A stretch of DNA of 64,000 nt from JBMYRH01 sp049602155 (GCA_049602155.1 JBMYRH010000012.1:1-64000), one strand, 5' to 3'; counted from the stretch's first letter, positions 56,341 to 63,154 are shown. Notes: a model not told the origin generated them from the sequence alone. Numbers and translations are program-made.

Positions 56341-59300
56341 ACACAGTGAGCTGCATCCATCGCTCGGGAGCGTATCACCGTCATCACACTGCTCGCCTGT
56401 CTGGATGACACCATCGCCACAGAGGGGTTCCTGTCCCAGGCTGTTGGCGCTCGCGGGGATGCCGTTGTTGTAGAGCGCGGCGACGTCTTGAGCGCCCAGC
56501 GCGACATCCCAAAGGGAGACCTCGTCAAGGCCACCGACGAGCACGCGGTTGAGCTGGATGCTGGAGGCGAAGTGCGTGTTCGAAGGGCCGAGCCCCTCGG
56601 GGTAGACGTGCTGGAAGCCCTCAACCTCGGCGCTTGTGACCTCTTGTCCATCGACAAAGAGGCGCATAAGGGCGCCATCAAAGGTGCCAACCAAGTGCGT
56701 CCAGCGCCCCACCACATAGCTCGGGTGGTCAGCGGGGGTCGCCACGTAGGTCTCGTCACCGTCGAGCCCCGTGACGGGATCGAGGATGGAGAAGGCCCAG
56801 CCCTCGCCCACTCGGTGAGAGGCTGTGAGGCGCCCCGCGTCGCCGATGGTCACGAGCGTGGCCTGCTCGCCGAAGTTTCCGTTGCCCGATGGGAGGGCGT
56901 CAGGCCTGACCCAGAGCGCGAGTGAGAAGCGCTCGGCTGAGATCCACTGGTCCTCATCGCTCGCCCCAAACCAGCTCTCGAAATTCCCGACGCTCATAAA
57001 CCCGTCGAAGTCGATGTGGCTCCCACCCGCTAGGTTTGCCTCGCTGGTGTAGTCCCCGGTGCCGTAGAGGAGCGCATCAAAGAGTCCCAATGAGCGGGCG
57101 CTCTCGTTGGCGACCGGCCTCGGGTCACCTTCAGGCTGCGGGTTAAAGGGGTAATAGGCGAGGGGCAGGCCTACCTGACCGCAGTCGGCGCTGCACCCGT
57201 CATCACCCTCAAGGTTACCGTCATCGCAGACCTCGCCGAGGTCGATCACGCCGTTGCCACAGCAGACCCCCTGGCCGTCTGTCACGCCGTCGCAGTCGTT
57301 GTCGACCCCATCACACACCTCAGCCGCGCCGCTGAAGGTGCCAACGTCTCCCTCAGCGCAGTCGCCCGCGTGCGGGTTCTGACCGTCTCCATCGACGTCC
57401 GAGCAGAGGAGCTCGGTGCTCTCGCACCCCTCCCCTTCCTTGAGCCTCGCGATACGGCACTGCACCGTGTCTGAGTCCGAGTCCGCGCTCAGCATTTCCA
57501 GCGTCGAGCAGGTCGAGAGGCATGCTCCGGCATCGGCCGCCTCAACGCACCCGGAGTCCGCATACATGTCACAGAGCGACTCGCAGGGGTGGGTGCCGCC
57601 GCCGACAAAGGCGCATCGGTCGCGCGCGAAGTCACAGAGCGCGCCCTGGGCACAAGCCTGACACTCTGGCGAGCTCATCCCCTCGAGCCCATTGGCCCAA
57701 CACGATGCAGAGCAGCCAGCGTCATTGACGCAGTGGTTGTAGGCATGCAGGCACGTCTCACACCCATCGCTTAGCGGACCACCGGTGTCCGCGCACCCGA
57801 TGACGTCGCAGTCGCCCGCGTCGCACGACGCTTGTAGACAGGCCTGGTCATCGAACCACCCGGTGATGAGCCACGCGGGGTCGCCCGCAAGGCCCTCGGT
57901 AATCAGGACCTGGTCTTCGGCGTTGAGGCAGGCGCCACAGTCAGTGGTGTCTAGCTCGCCGTCGCAGTCCGCGTCGCCATAGCCGCAGCCTGGGGGAGTG
58001 CCCGCATAGGCCTCCTCACCTTCGACCTGGGCGCTGCACGCCGTGGCGTGTGTGCTCTCGGCGCAGATGACGACGCCTGGGTTGTCAGTGCACTGACCGA
58101 GGCTGCCTTCACAGTCGGCGCCAAGCTCATCGAGCGCGGCCTCGGTTACGCCGGAGTTAAAGCAGCCACAAGAGGGGCCATCTGTGGCGTCGAGCGCGAC
58201 GTAGAGGCCCTCTGAGCACCCTGGTGCATGAGCGAAGGGGGGCTCATCGTCTTTGGTGCAGCCAAGTCCAAACGCTGCCCCTGGTCTGACGCTCGCCTGG
58301 GCGGTGCTCCCATAAAACCCAAGGTTGAGCGCGTCACCGTTGTGCTGGGGTTCCCAGCAGGGGTGGAGGTTCTTCAGGCCGGTATCGGCATTGATAGGCT
58401 CTGAGGCGCTTGAGAAGCCCGCGTCAATCGCGGGTGAATGCGCCAGGAGGTGGAAGTCACCCGCTTCCGCGTCAACGAACGCCGGGTCGACCCACCACTG
58501 AGCCCCGATCAGCTTGACGTCCTCTGGATACGCGGCCTCGGGATAGTGGTGGGCGTAGTGCCAAGGGCGGTCGGGCCCGATGATCGTATTGAGGACCAAG
58601 ATCCCAGGGGGATCGACCTCTTGATTGACCGCGGTGTCGAACGCCACGCCTCGTACATGGTTCACGATGCTGTTCTGGACCCGGACATCTTCACTGACCC
58701 CCCAGTCTCTCAGCATCACCGCGCGTCCAGAGTTCGCGCTGAGCCCAGTGCCGATGTCGTTAAAGACGACCTGCTCGATGCTCACCGTGGCCGCGTGGCG
58801 GATGTCGACGCCGGCGGCCTGCGCGCCGACGTTCATCGCTGTAAGATCTCCGCTTAGGCCGATGTCGCTCAGGATGAGGTGGCGCGCATCGATACGGTGC
58901 GCTGCCTTGATGTCGAGGCCGACACTCAGCGGTACGCCTTGGCTCTCGATGGCGTGAGCGCGGACGCCTTCGATGCGAATATCTTCGAGCACAATCGGCG
59001 GATCTGCCTCGTTAGTCACGCTCTGAATCGTCACACCAGCGGCCCAAGATTTCACCGCTTCAGGGGCCTCTGTGGGTGATGCGACGGTGCCGCCTGTGAC
59101 GTTTGAGGTAGAGATTCCGCTCAGCCGGTATGCGCCAAGCGCTTGGTCGAGTTGAATGACCTGAACCCCGGCGGCGTAGTGCTCTGGAGCGCCAGTGATT
59201 TGGTCGATGGTGAGCTCACTTAGGGTCAGGTCGGTCACCCCAAACGCGGCGACGCCGGCGGTGTTGACGTTGGGCCCGACCCCAGCGCCTTCGACATCCG

Positions 59301-61704
59301 TGATCGCCACCTCATGAATCAAAACGCCTTTGCACTCGCTCAGACGGATGCCATAGGTGGAGGCGCTTGGACCGGCCGCGCTGTGGCTGAGCCCGTGGAT
59401 ATCGATCCGCTCGATTGAGAGGCCCTGAGTCCCCTCTGCTGAGATGGCTGAGACCTCGACGTAATGTCCGTCGATGGACGTCGAGAGGTCTTCAATGATG
59501 AGGTCTTCGATGCGGACATTTTGAACCACGCAGAGCGAGACCTGAGCGGTCACGCTCCCTGAGTTGTTGTCCACCCCGGGGTCATTCATCCTCAGCTCAA
59601 GGATCCCTCCTTCAGCGGCGTCAAGCGCTGCGCCGGCCCCGACGAGTTGGCACCCTCCGCCTCCCACCCGAGCGACGAGCGCATACTGGGTGAGTCCCGG
59701 GCAAGGGAAGCTCTCAGGCGCGGGGTCGCCCTCCACCCAACCCTCGGGGCCCACCGACGCGTCTCCCCAGTTCCACGCTCCGCTCGCCGAGGCGTAGAAG
59801 GGGGCGCCAGGCTTGAGGGTCATGCCGGTGCTCTGCCAGCCTTGGTCGGCCAAGACCTCGACCGTGGTCGAATCGCTGCCGGTGTTTTGAGCGCACTCAG
59901 AGGCTTTATCGATACGGACGGCACCGTGTCCCCCTCGAAGGAGCAAGCCACCGCCAATGATGACGTCACTCGCCTTGACCTCGATGAGGAGCGCCTCTTC
60001 AAGGGCGATGATGGTGTCTTCATCACCCACATCGCTATAACCTTGAAGCCGCACGCCGCGGGTCGAGATGACCACCGACTCGTCATAGACGGCGCCCTCT
60101 TGCAGGGCCTTAACCTGAATGAGGGTCCACGGCTGAGCTTTGTTTAGCGCCTCCGTGATGCTCTTCAGGGCGTTGTTCAACCCGGGCGCCCCGCCCTCGT
60201 TGGAGTCACTTCCTAAAAAGCCGTCGACGTAGAGCGTGGGGCGCGCTTGGCAATCGAGGCCCTCGACATCGGGGTCGTCATAGTGCGTCGCGACACATCG
60301 CGTCGGTACACACGCCCCATCGATACATTCGAAGGCCTCATGGAGCCCCTCGGGCTCAGCGGGGCAGCCGCAGCACACGCTCGGGTCGTCGTGTTGGTAG
60401 GCCTGGGTGGGGTTGGCATAGAGCGGGCAGGTGTCGCCCTCATTGTCGACGCCATCCCCGTCGATGTCCTCGTCAAGCCCGTCACAGAGGCCGTCGGCGT
60501 CGAGGTCTGGAAAGTCTTCATCGACTTCGCCATCACAGTCTTCATCCTGCCCATCACAGGTCTCATCTGTGGGTAAGACCTCACCGAAGCACTCCCCCCA
60601 AGCGCCTCCCTGACAGGTCGCTACTCCGGTGACACAGTTGCCGACACCCTCGGTGTCCTCTGGCCCGGAGTAACAGCTCTGGGCGAGCTGCGCTCCGTCA
60701 GTGTCAGTGTCGGTCTCATCGTCGCAGTCGTTATCGATACCGTCGCATATCTCAGCAGCCGGGGTGGGGGCGTTACAGGTGATTTCGCCGCCATCACAGA
60801 GGTTGAGACCGTCGCAGATCCCGAATTCGTTACTCTTTGTGCACGGTTCAGGTGGATCGGGCGAGCACACGAGGTTGGTCTCTCCCCCGATGCAGAGGAG
60901 CGTGTAGACCCCAGGGCACCCATCGACATCACAAGGACCTGGTTCAGTGTTCTCGATGTCCTCGACGATGCCGTCGCAGTCGTCGTCGTCCTGATCACAC
61001 CAGTCGAACACATCTGTGGTGCACTCGTACTCACAGCCGGGCACGTCTTTGTCGTTATTCCAGGTGCCCGGTGCGCAGGCTTCCTCTACGCAAAACCCAT
61101 CGATACAGCTCACAAAGTGCGTGTTCGGCTCCGAGGGTTCACAGTCGGTGACATCTGAGCACTGCGGGTCTTCGGTGTCAGAGGGGCCAGCCGTATCTGT
61201 CGGCCCCGTTGTATCTGCCGGCGTGGTGGTGTCTTGGGGGACAGAGGCGTCAGGGGGCGTGATCACGGTCGCTGAGTCCGTGACGCCGTCACAGTCATTA
61301 TCGAGGCCGTCATCGATCGTGGTCTCTGCGGCCTCGAACTCGTCGATGAGGTCTTCAAGGGTCTCATTGGAGCACGGTGTGGTGGGCCATCCGGCATCGC
61401 CCTGGCACTCCGTCGCTGGGCGCATCACGCCTTCGCAGACGCCTTGCTCTCGGCCTTCGCCGCATGAGACGAGGACGAGGCCTTTATCAGCGGCGTCGGT
61501 GAGGCCATCGCAGTCGTTATCTTTGCCGTCGCACACCTCGTCGCCGCTTGGGGTGCAGTTGCTCGGGTCTTGGGCCTCTCGATAGTCCTGGATCTCCTGG
61601 GGGACCGGTGGGTCTTCACAGCCCAAGGCTGTCACAGCGAGGAGCACCCACACGAGGGGTACCAAGCCCAAAGGTGTCGTGGATGCGGTGCGCCTCTGGG
61701 GCAT
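43747..61704 (-). CDS. Giant modular lipoprotein with ~17 fibrinogen/intelectin-like modules
   Basis: About 5,985 residues in one frame. The ATG at 61704 is chosen because it starts a lipoprotein signal with lipobox ALGC (Cys29); in-frame ATGs further upstream lie inside the preceding gene. Order: MopE-type motifs and acidic DxDxDG stretches (DNA 61600-60420); a right-handed beta-helix domain opening with YVDGFLGSDSNEGG (about 60240-58300); Cys-rich segments (58250-57200); a LamG/concanavalin-like domain (57190-56450; WTHLVGTFDGALMRLFVDGQ); then a modular array to the C-terminus. Each unit is a DUF4215 knot (CGNGxxExGExCDDGNxDNxDGC) plus a domain opening DCxxIL.....SGxYxIDPDG, VYCDMxTDGGGWT and ending RFAIFVRR. 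No C-terminal sorting signal is seen. An adhesin or lectin at the outer membrane is inferred. The TPR/PEGA gene lies 19 nt upstream. Confidence 0.9.
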   Translation of the reverse strand: MPQRRTASTTPLGLVPLVWVLLAVTALGCEDPPVPQEIQDYREAQDPSNCTPSGDEVCDGKDNDCDGLTDAADKGLVLVSCGEGREQGVCEGVMRPATECQGDAGWPTTPCSNETLEDLIDEFEAAETTIDDGLDNDCDGVTDSATVITPPDASVPQDTTTPADTTGPTDTAGPSDTEDPQCSDVTDCEPSEPNTHFVSCIDGFCVEEACAPGTWNNDKDVPGCEYECTTDVFDWCDQDDDDCDGIVEDIENTEPGPCDVDGCPGVYTLLCIGGETNLVCSPDPPEPCTKSNEFGICDGLNLCDGGEITCNAPTPAAEICDGIDNDCDDETDTDTDGAQLAQSCYSGPEDTEGVGNCVTGVATCQGGAWGECFGEVLPTDETCDGQDEDCDGEVDEDFPDLDADGLCDGLDEDIDGDGVDNEGDTCPLYANPTQAYQHDDPSVCCGCPAEPEGLHEAFECIDGACVPTRCVATHYDDPDVEGLDCQARPTLYVDGFLGSDSNEGGAPGLNNALKSITEALNKAQPWTLIQVKALQEGAVYDESVVISTRGVRLQGYSDVGDEDTIIALEEALLIEVKASDVIIGGGLLLRGGHGAVRIDKASECAQNTGSDSTTVEVLADQGWQSTGMTLKPGAPFYASASGAWNWGDASVGPEGWVEGDPAPESFPCPGLTQYALVARVGGGGCQLVGAGAALDAAEGGILELRMNDPGVDNNSGSVTAQVSLCVVQNVRIEDLIIEDLSTSIDGHYVEVSAISAEGTQGLSIERIDIHGLSHSAAGPSASTYGIRLSECKGVLIHEVAITDVEGAGVGPNVNTAGVAAFGVTDLTLSELTIDQITGAPEHYAAGVQVIQLDQALGAYRLSGISTSNVTGGTVASPTEAPEAVKSWAAGVTIQSVTNEADPPIVLEDIRIEGVRAHAIESQGVPLSVGLDIKAAHRIDARHLILSDIGLSGDLTAMNVGAQAAGVDIRHAATVSIEQVVFNDIGTGLSANSGRAVMLRDWGVSEDVRVQNSIVNHVRGVAFDTAVNQEVDPPGILVLNTIIGPDRPWHYAHHYPEAAYPEDVKLIGAQWWVDPAFVDAEAGDFHLLAHSPAIDAGFSSASEPINADTGLKNLHPCWEPQHNGDALNLGFYGSTAQASVRPGAAFGLGCTKDDEPPFAHAPGCSEGLYVALDATDGPSCGCFNSGVTEAALDELGADCEGSLGQCTDNPGVVICAESTHATACSAQVEGEEAYAGTPPGCGYGDADCDGELDTTDCGACLNAEDQVLITEGLAGDPAWLITGWFDDQACLQASCDAGDCDVIGCADTGGPLSDGCETCLHAYNHCVNDAGCSASCWANGLEGMSSPECQACAQGALCDFARDRCAFVGGGTHPCESLCDMYADSGCVEAADAGACLSTCSTLEMLSADSDSDTVQCRIARLKEGEGCESTELLCSDVDGDGQNPHAGDCAEGDVGTFSGAAEVCDGVDNDCDGVTDGQGVCCGNGVIDLGEVCDDGNLEGDDGCSADCGQVGLPLAYYPFNPQPEGDPRPVANESARSLGLFDALLYGTGDYTSEANLAGGSHIDFDGFMSVGNFESWFGASDEDQWISAERFSLALWVRPDALPSGNGNFGEQATLVTIGDAGRLTASHRVGEGWAFSILDPVTGLDGDETYVATPADHPSYVVGRWTHLVGTFDGALMRLFVDGQEVTSAEVEGFQHVYPEGLGPSNTHFASSIQLNRVLVGGLDEVSLWDVALGAQDVAALYNNGIPASANSLGQEPLCGDGVIQTGEQCDDGDTLPSDGCSSLCLRCGNGLLDATFGEQCDDGNISDGDGCAADCTLEGDQLFTDCAELHLHVPGTASGLYDIYPDGSEASKITVYCEMDYEGGGWTRLFIAESDDYVSTTIDYTLDDPALRSAAHEVLFGFMPLSGGPLADTARFVMPANWVTQAPMRYKDEDETVSVSVNGAPYEEALLRYGYGAFSGGCAAAWHENNSVIGRVCVKGTDASSWTGFAYSGWNDALWPDICASSMDLSEAHFDEATSTVLKPCPEDRRFAIFTRRPICGNGIVEPGEACDDVNDNNSDGCTSACETYALDEVKDCADILNQAPGAPDGVYLIDPDGPGGAAPFEVTCAMSTPGSGCYNPIDLSAEGFVVGDCGQRPCRTLTFSGDTSVGSPTFTVPNCAQDHSFTPDLLYRIALPTRGTQLGFSLESEKNLTLSLGLESPTFCQGQPTWHIPACHPDDNTNPEWHLTGGQWFLADDADVVRISVDGLSFAEEAGPFTLTLSVSTCGDGIIDHDTGEACDDGATLDGDGCAWNCQLESDALMTDCAAIHAAVPLSPSGLYDIYPEGTEGSKVTAYCDMDHDGGGWTRLFIAESADEDALDLDYALDDPALRSTDHEVLMGFMPLGGGTPVDTAQFLMPENWVTQAPMRYAQVDELVSVSVSGGAYEEATLRYGIHSYGWTCNSDWTPPEPSGRICVSGTEAVHWGGFASQGYVDDIFPDFCATSELGLSSIMVFDETHTILTPCPESRRFVIFSRRSVCGNGVVEVGEACDDQNDDETDGCTSSCEDYDPAQSSDCLEVLAQAPNAPAGVYGLGESEVDCPFGNPGASCAFPIVVQPQDFIPGDCGLVPCKVATLSNVTGNDNWDVPGCPDAQGAPDRTYRVTFPWEKVAFSHESVLTPAISWTEETQSPCGEPGPWDLPACAASEPEHYLLDGTFRSVTSQGVESDTYRLVVDHLVPQGSQIFTLTVAALTCGDGVIDHDAGEECDDGNTQPGDGCAWNCELEAEALMIDCAAIHAAVPTSPSGLYDIYPDGTGSKSTVYCDMETEGGGWTLCMGQHAGETPAMPYWRDPSAAENWYACDRLSGVSSAARVSVRNAEHAYSWTFEGVNPVLGTSASAGDVYSTDGEASLRLTRDGTYRPLYGYGDQSLTQNFHLFMRVGSDLFGIEATTGCHPFLPAFDFSSAGVIESGGLGAALPPQVGFPCGSYGDLGVSMELFFRRPICGNGAVESGEGCDDGNLDEADGCTSTCQSYDVSQSPDCLAILHAIPGTPSGHYTIDPEGPGAGGDPATVYCDMTTQGGGWTYCGRRVDATTLEGPDSQSVEWQPRSPGEGDNWHACHRIPEADQQVRVDGARSDGAASSEMWIFPGLSPLHGGQAMPAAAPKEALLDLTPNYQGTCTEDGATSGHQFRITSTGAILGVEPPEGCDITETPQVFIQGSGFLPCQPEDTLYPPHINGNCYSEAAGDNTSPVDGGLSLDLFVRRGTCGDGIIDPTESCDDGNMSNTDGCTSTCATLSAPADYPEGLKDCVAVQALVPNAASGVYLIDPDGIGGDAPIEAYCDMVTDGGGWTRIFIADGDNYESVNYDYSPMSEALMATHTEVMIGFADSWIPRARFALPEDWRTMPPMNYEAESVVVDVALNGEELLVPAELKYGWGGYFTNCAAEWSSSGFAGRICLDGTEGPYWGSFADAQPDYCNSSSEGFNAQLCGADKRFVIQVRRPVCGNGRIEIGELCDQDVDDNTLGCTTTCQAYDIDESADCVAIRDAVAGAESGLYTIDPDGAGGDAPITVYCDMETDGGGWTRIFLADSADYHTTELSYTVDAPELRTETSLVMIGYMDEQGGPLSSRARFVMPGSTYWLDDFPLTAPGDDVTVSVSVENGPPTEATLRFGYGISSSLCTNPWGGGTYGRLCITDTDAPYYGGFADETIDHCGTSNEAYPSSVSGVTACDESRRFTIFVRRPTCGDGVKDPTEECDDANTSNLDGCTTSCEHLQAPSHYGEGLVDCSAVLVRAPSAESGHYLIDPDGPFGDDPLEAYCDMETDGGGWTQIYLAESNATDFDYDILLAGTNATYTLDSRALRDLSSEVMIAYAPSLETRAYFALPQDWREHPPMVYGEGVLPVAAYVNGADTPVDTWLHYAWNMLPSDTGCPVNAGYHNGDGVGTICLSGTEAPYWSGWVFDQTDMCSGSHEAYDTTPCSNERRFTIYVRSSTCGNGIVQPGEACDDGNKLASDGCVNCEAYSDPTDCADILEQAPNSPSGYYLIEPSSEGPKQVYCDMTTQGGGFTRLFESDNDNYSDPAIGYDVTGKTLEALMATHGEVLIGHFQEGPPRIVTSSARFEMPEKWKTQAPMSWPGEDEPVSVRVSDDLPPYAMTLRYGYQSLGTGGEDDYNSGTWGDGYYKGAVWFTGAQAQWAVWTRFADPKSDLCGPESSSKCDGGVRFFIQARPIRCGDGVLSADEECDDGNLDNADGCTATCESYAVADSRDCVDVLQAAPNAPSGIYSVDPDGPDTGEAPISVYCDMETDGGGWTRLFIAESDNYAAAPQSYTLDAPELRTDTSVVMIGYTPTAGGPVSDRARFVMPEFWVDSFPLTAGQADVPVDVSVEGGPETSETLRFGTWTMAGFKGCGQNWINSPYGRLCITNTEAPFWAGFADPAGDACSTSSLDAELGPACDEDRRFAIFARRPICGDTVIDAGEVCDDGNDDNTDGCNSVCEAYTDPIDCTDILEQAPSSPSGVYTIDPDGPGAGGEPFEVYCDMVTDGGGWTRAYVTTDWVTYGSNVPYDVPNSLAGISDEVMLALTSVDAATVESRARFAMPENWKTLSPMWWSAQSEEVSVWANGAEVPIDTTLLYTKGPAGDCVEGNFEEATSAKLAGESYARDGLICMTDLPEISWGNFARDDLDHCGPQSCWNTDQRFAIQVRRQRCGDSSVSEQEGCDDGNDDELDGCLSTCTVSAQGRDCADILKTFRALDRPAPSGPYFIDPSDSGAAPIRVLCDMESYGGGWTQVFSAETDNYQYQTPPGITWGPDGLEALRRADETMVLMGFGAPGQAEPEDGWVSFQMPGSWEADDSPVDGSETLDVDVVWDQGGATPMPFGVRTLRYGDEGFQGGSCKGAWDSAALPIGKLCIEDLPVPAWFGFNDPSTDLCTTSNSLVDFVTGEPCTEDKRLGLWVRPSECGNGIIEAVEGCDDANEDESDGCLSTCELYAGDAVDCLQILEDMPEAQTGYYLIDPDGAGGNAPYLTHCDMDRDGGGWTLVTIHADDEQDTWTWDNRAYFTTDTTTFGTLQGASVGDFKSPAMHDLPMADLLFVHAPSDVWASYESVGDGAESLAEHISGYAEETVWEADTGFEMSAGTLVASGKLLDTDLYFNAPDGDGGEGPNAADSHGPVWNSWRNQWIPFDDASMSALGPISSDPQLEDNRFDSLVALGVRGLGFGYPLDLNTGAAGTGENHMLVYVRTARCGDGMTTGDEQCEPTGENTATPGCLSDCRAYDIASPDCLAIKQAIDDAPSGYYTVTPPGDQPVQVWCDMTSRGGGWTRLYLSPTQPINTTTEDYDVTSPGLRSIESSVMLALSDAQGTLTHQTIFSMPELWVDKAPMAYEAQDIQVNASVDLDGESSFQPAILRFGYALFDYDEGAEGSDCATDWVSGVEQKQGRICLYQPEQGLPDHTAPLLDNAPFFNSFARDVDDQCTTSEKNWDGGEGCDSQRRFAIFVRRPWCGDGHKEPVGNELCDDGNDDNTDACTTTCRGTWPIKASCQEILGLDPLGTYESGVYLLDPAQNGTSMPAYCDMETDGGGWTLMLSYDHQAGNNDALVEGLPTDPVHGYSHTYLNTIEVAPDSVSEVRFWCQSSTHERTMHFKTDNSKVIKQAYTGLQHTDNSDWNSGYVTLDGHDAYLPDGAKTKSDSSTQSSFTGNGFHRPTLSDSTNSALAEATWNIRKGNESNWGCDDSTDYLRELGVIESNDETSTRHQIWYRTTVCGDGVVEGGEACDDQNEDESDGCTSACESYVDAGSCKDVLAQAPNSPSGLYVIDPPGPAPAVAVHCDMESDGGGFTRCAKQHTDTLTSLGFEDEESTSNWYGCHRLQETQGDLRIEVTSSSGETASWQFAGFDAYAGGSGFAIDDPGTLLIINKDQAYGTDPACSASFADNYQVSLQLSGVLFGLLPASTCDAGDAAILLIGRGVNAQGCVQQNQLIPNVAYPCGYFDPDEVGVSFTLSVR
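58300..60245 (-). other. Right-handed beta-helix domain of the giant lipoprotein
   Basis: The segment opens with a DUF1565-like signature (RPTLYVDGFLGSDSNEGG...NALKSITEALNKA..W.LIQVK). About 600 residues of short beta-strand rungs follow (for example LSIERIDIHGLSHS, GVLIHEVAITDVEGAG, LTLSELTIDQITG), and it closes with PAIDAGFSS....LNLGFYGSTAQ, typical of pectate-lyase-like helices. An insertion near 59900-59550 (QGWQSTGMTLKPGAPFYASASGAWNW) looks like a small PA-IL/LecA-like or galactose-binding-type sandwich. Such helices often bind or degrade polysaccharide; no catalytic residues can be named. Confidence 0.75.
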
Positions 61705-61723
61705 CTGTGAGTGGATGAACAAC

Positions 61724-62884
61724 TCAGAATCTCCAAGTGGCGTGACCGGTGAGTCCACCAGGGCTCGGTGCCAGGTAAAGCTCGGGGAGCCCGGCTGTGT
61801 CCGCCGAGCGTTGAGACGGGGTGTCGATGAGCCACCAGACGAGGCCGCCCACCATCGTCGCGACCGCGACGCCAGCGGTGACACCCATGGCGAGCTCATA
61901 GCCCTTGGTGGTTTGACCGAGGGCATCATAGGTGTCGCTGTTGGCTTGGATTGCGTCTCCATCGCCCGCGCTCTGGTAGTTCTCTGCGTAGTCCTCCCAG
62001 TCGCTCCGCGCCCCCATCGCGACCACCGCCAAGACGATGCTGGCGACGCCGACAGCGCCGCCTGTGCCGAAGACGATCCAGGGGCCCAAGTTGGGCTCTG
62101 AGCCGAGGGTCAACTCCGCGCTGAGGTCCCCCGCCTTTGGTCCGCTGTCGTCGGGCTTTGTCAGGCCCTCAGTCGGGGGATCTAGGGTCACAGGTGAGAG
62201 GGTCACCTTGAGCGCGACGAGCTTGCCTTCGGCGACCTCAACCTTTCTTGTCACCTCTTGATAACCTTGGAGCTTGAGCGTGACGTTGTAGTGACCTGCG
62301 CGGACATACATGCCGAAGGTCGTCTTGGCGTCTTTGTCCGCACCGGCTTGGTCTTGTCCGAGGAAGATGTCCGCCCCGGGGGGATCGCTCACGACGGTGA
62401 CAAAGCCGTGGGTGGTCTTGGTCGTGGTCTCAAGGGCCTCGATGTCTCGCTCAGCCATTGAGCGTCGATTGGACCATTTAACTGTCAACGCGTCGCGGTA
62501 GTCATCGCTCCGTTTGAGGAAGCGTTTGTAGTACTCGATGGCGAAAGCGGGGCGCCCCATGCGCTGATAGGTCACCGCGACCGCGAGCATCATCTGCCAA
62601 CTCGTACGTTCATCGTCTTGTGCGAGCTTGAGCCCTTGTTTGAAGCGCTTGAGCGCCTTGTCATAGTTTTGGGTGCTGAGCGCTTCTTTACCCGCTTGGT
62701 ACTCAGCGTCTGCTGAAGAGGCGGCCTCAGCTTCCTCGCTTGGCGCGGCCTCTTTACTTGCCTCCGGTGTCGACGCCCAGCTTGTCGCACCGAGGCCAAG
62801 CACCAGCACGAGGGTGCATAGCCGGGTCGTGCGCAACCGCGCGCGCGAAGGTAAGCCAAGCGCTCTGGGTCGTTTTAGGCGCAC
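61724..62884 (-). CDS. TPR/PEGA-domain exported membrane protein
   Basis: 386 residues from a GTG at 62884. Signal peptide to about ATSWAS, an Ala/Glu-rich spacer, then two TPR-like helix pairs (about 60-145: EYQAGKEALSTQNYDKALKRFKQGL; AVTYQRMGRPAFAIEYYKRFL). A PEGA domain follows (about 160-228; TVVSDPPGADIFLGQDQAG, TTFGMYVRAGHYNVTLKLQGYQE). Two hydrophobic segments (about 267-291 and 331-353) close the protein. This architecture recurs in myxobacteria beside Ser/Thr kinases and surface protein genes; its function is unknown. It is first in a transcription unit with the giant lipoprotein, so it may help export, anchor or sense that protein (inference). Confidence 0.85.
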   Translation of the reverse strand: MRLKRPRALGLPSRARLRTTRLCTLVLVLGLGATSWASTPEASKEAAPSEEAEAASSADAEYQAGKEALSTQNYDKALKRFKQGLKLAQDDERTSWQMMLAVAVTYQRMGRPAFAIEYYKRFLKRSDDYRDALTVKWSNRRSMAERDIEALETTTKTTHGFVTVVSDPPGADIFLGQDQAGADKDAKTTFGMYVRAGHYNVTLKLQGYQEVTRKVEVAEGKLVALKVTLSPVTLDPPTEGLTKPDDSGPKAGDLSAELTLGSEPNLGPWIVFGTGGAVGVASIVLAVVAMGARSDWEDYAENYQSAGDGDAIQANSDTYDALGQTTKGYELAMGVTAGVAVATMVGGLVWWLIDTPSQRSADTAGLPELYLAPSPGGLTGHATWRF

Positions 62885-63085
62885 GTAAATGGGGAACTCT
62901 CTTGGTCTTTAAGGCTCTAAAGCCAGGATGCGTTTCTGTTTGGCTCAGAATACCCTCCCGAAGTGACACTGCGCAATGACCGCCGAGGACCCTTCGCAAC
63001 CGGCCCTCTAAAGAGCCCACTGAGCGAGCGGAAAGCACCCTTCAATATAGCCTTTGGGCCTCCTCAGCACGTCTCTCAAGACGCC

Positions 63086-63114
63086 TTGTAGGTCGCCTTT
63101 TTCCGGTCTAACCT
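63086..63114 (+). promoter_or_regulatory. Candidate promoter for the lipoprotein gene at 63155
   Basis: TTGTAG (63086-63091) and TAACCT (63109-63114) with a 17-bp spacer lie 40 bp before the ATG. GAGGAG (63141-63146) is a good ribosome binding site. The rest of the divergent region 62885-63154 shows no other recognisable element. Confidence 0.4.
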
Positions 63115-63154
63115 GACCACACCGTGACCAGCTGCTGTGCGAGGAGTGGGAGTG

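Noticed and set aside
43747..61704. Possible phage tail or polyketide-type megasynthase because of the gene length
   Set aside because: The protein has a lipobox, Cys knots and GGGWT domains, with no carrier, condensation or tape-measure features.
61705..61962. Extension of the giant lipoprotein frame to 61962
   Set aside because: These codons overlap the TPR/PEGA gene and precede an obvious lipoprotein signal beginning at 61704.
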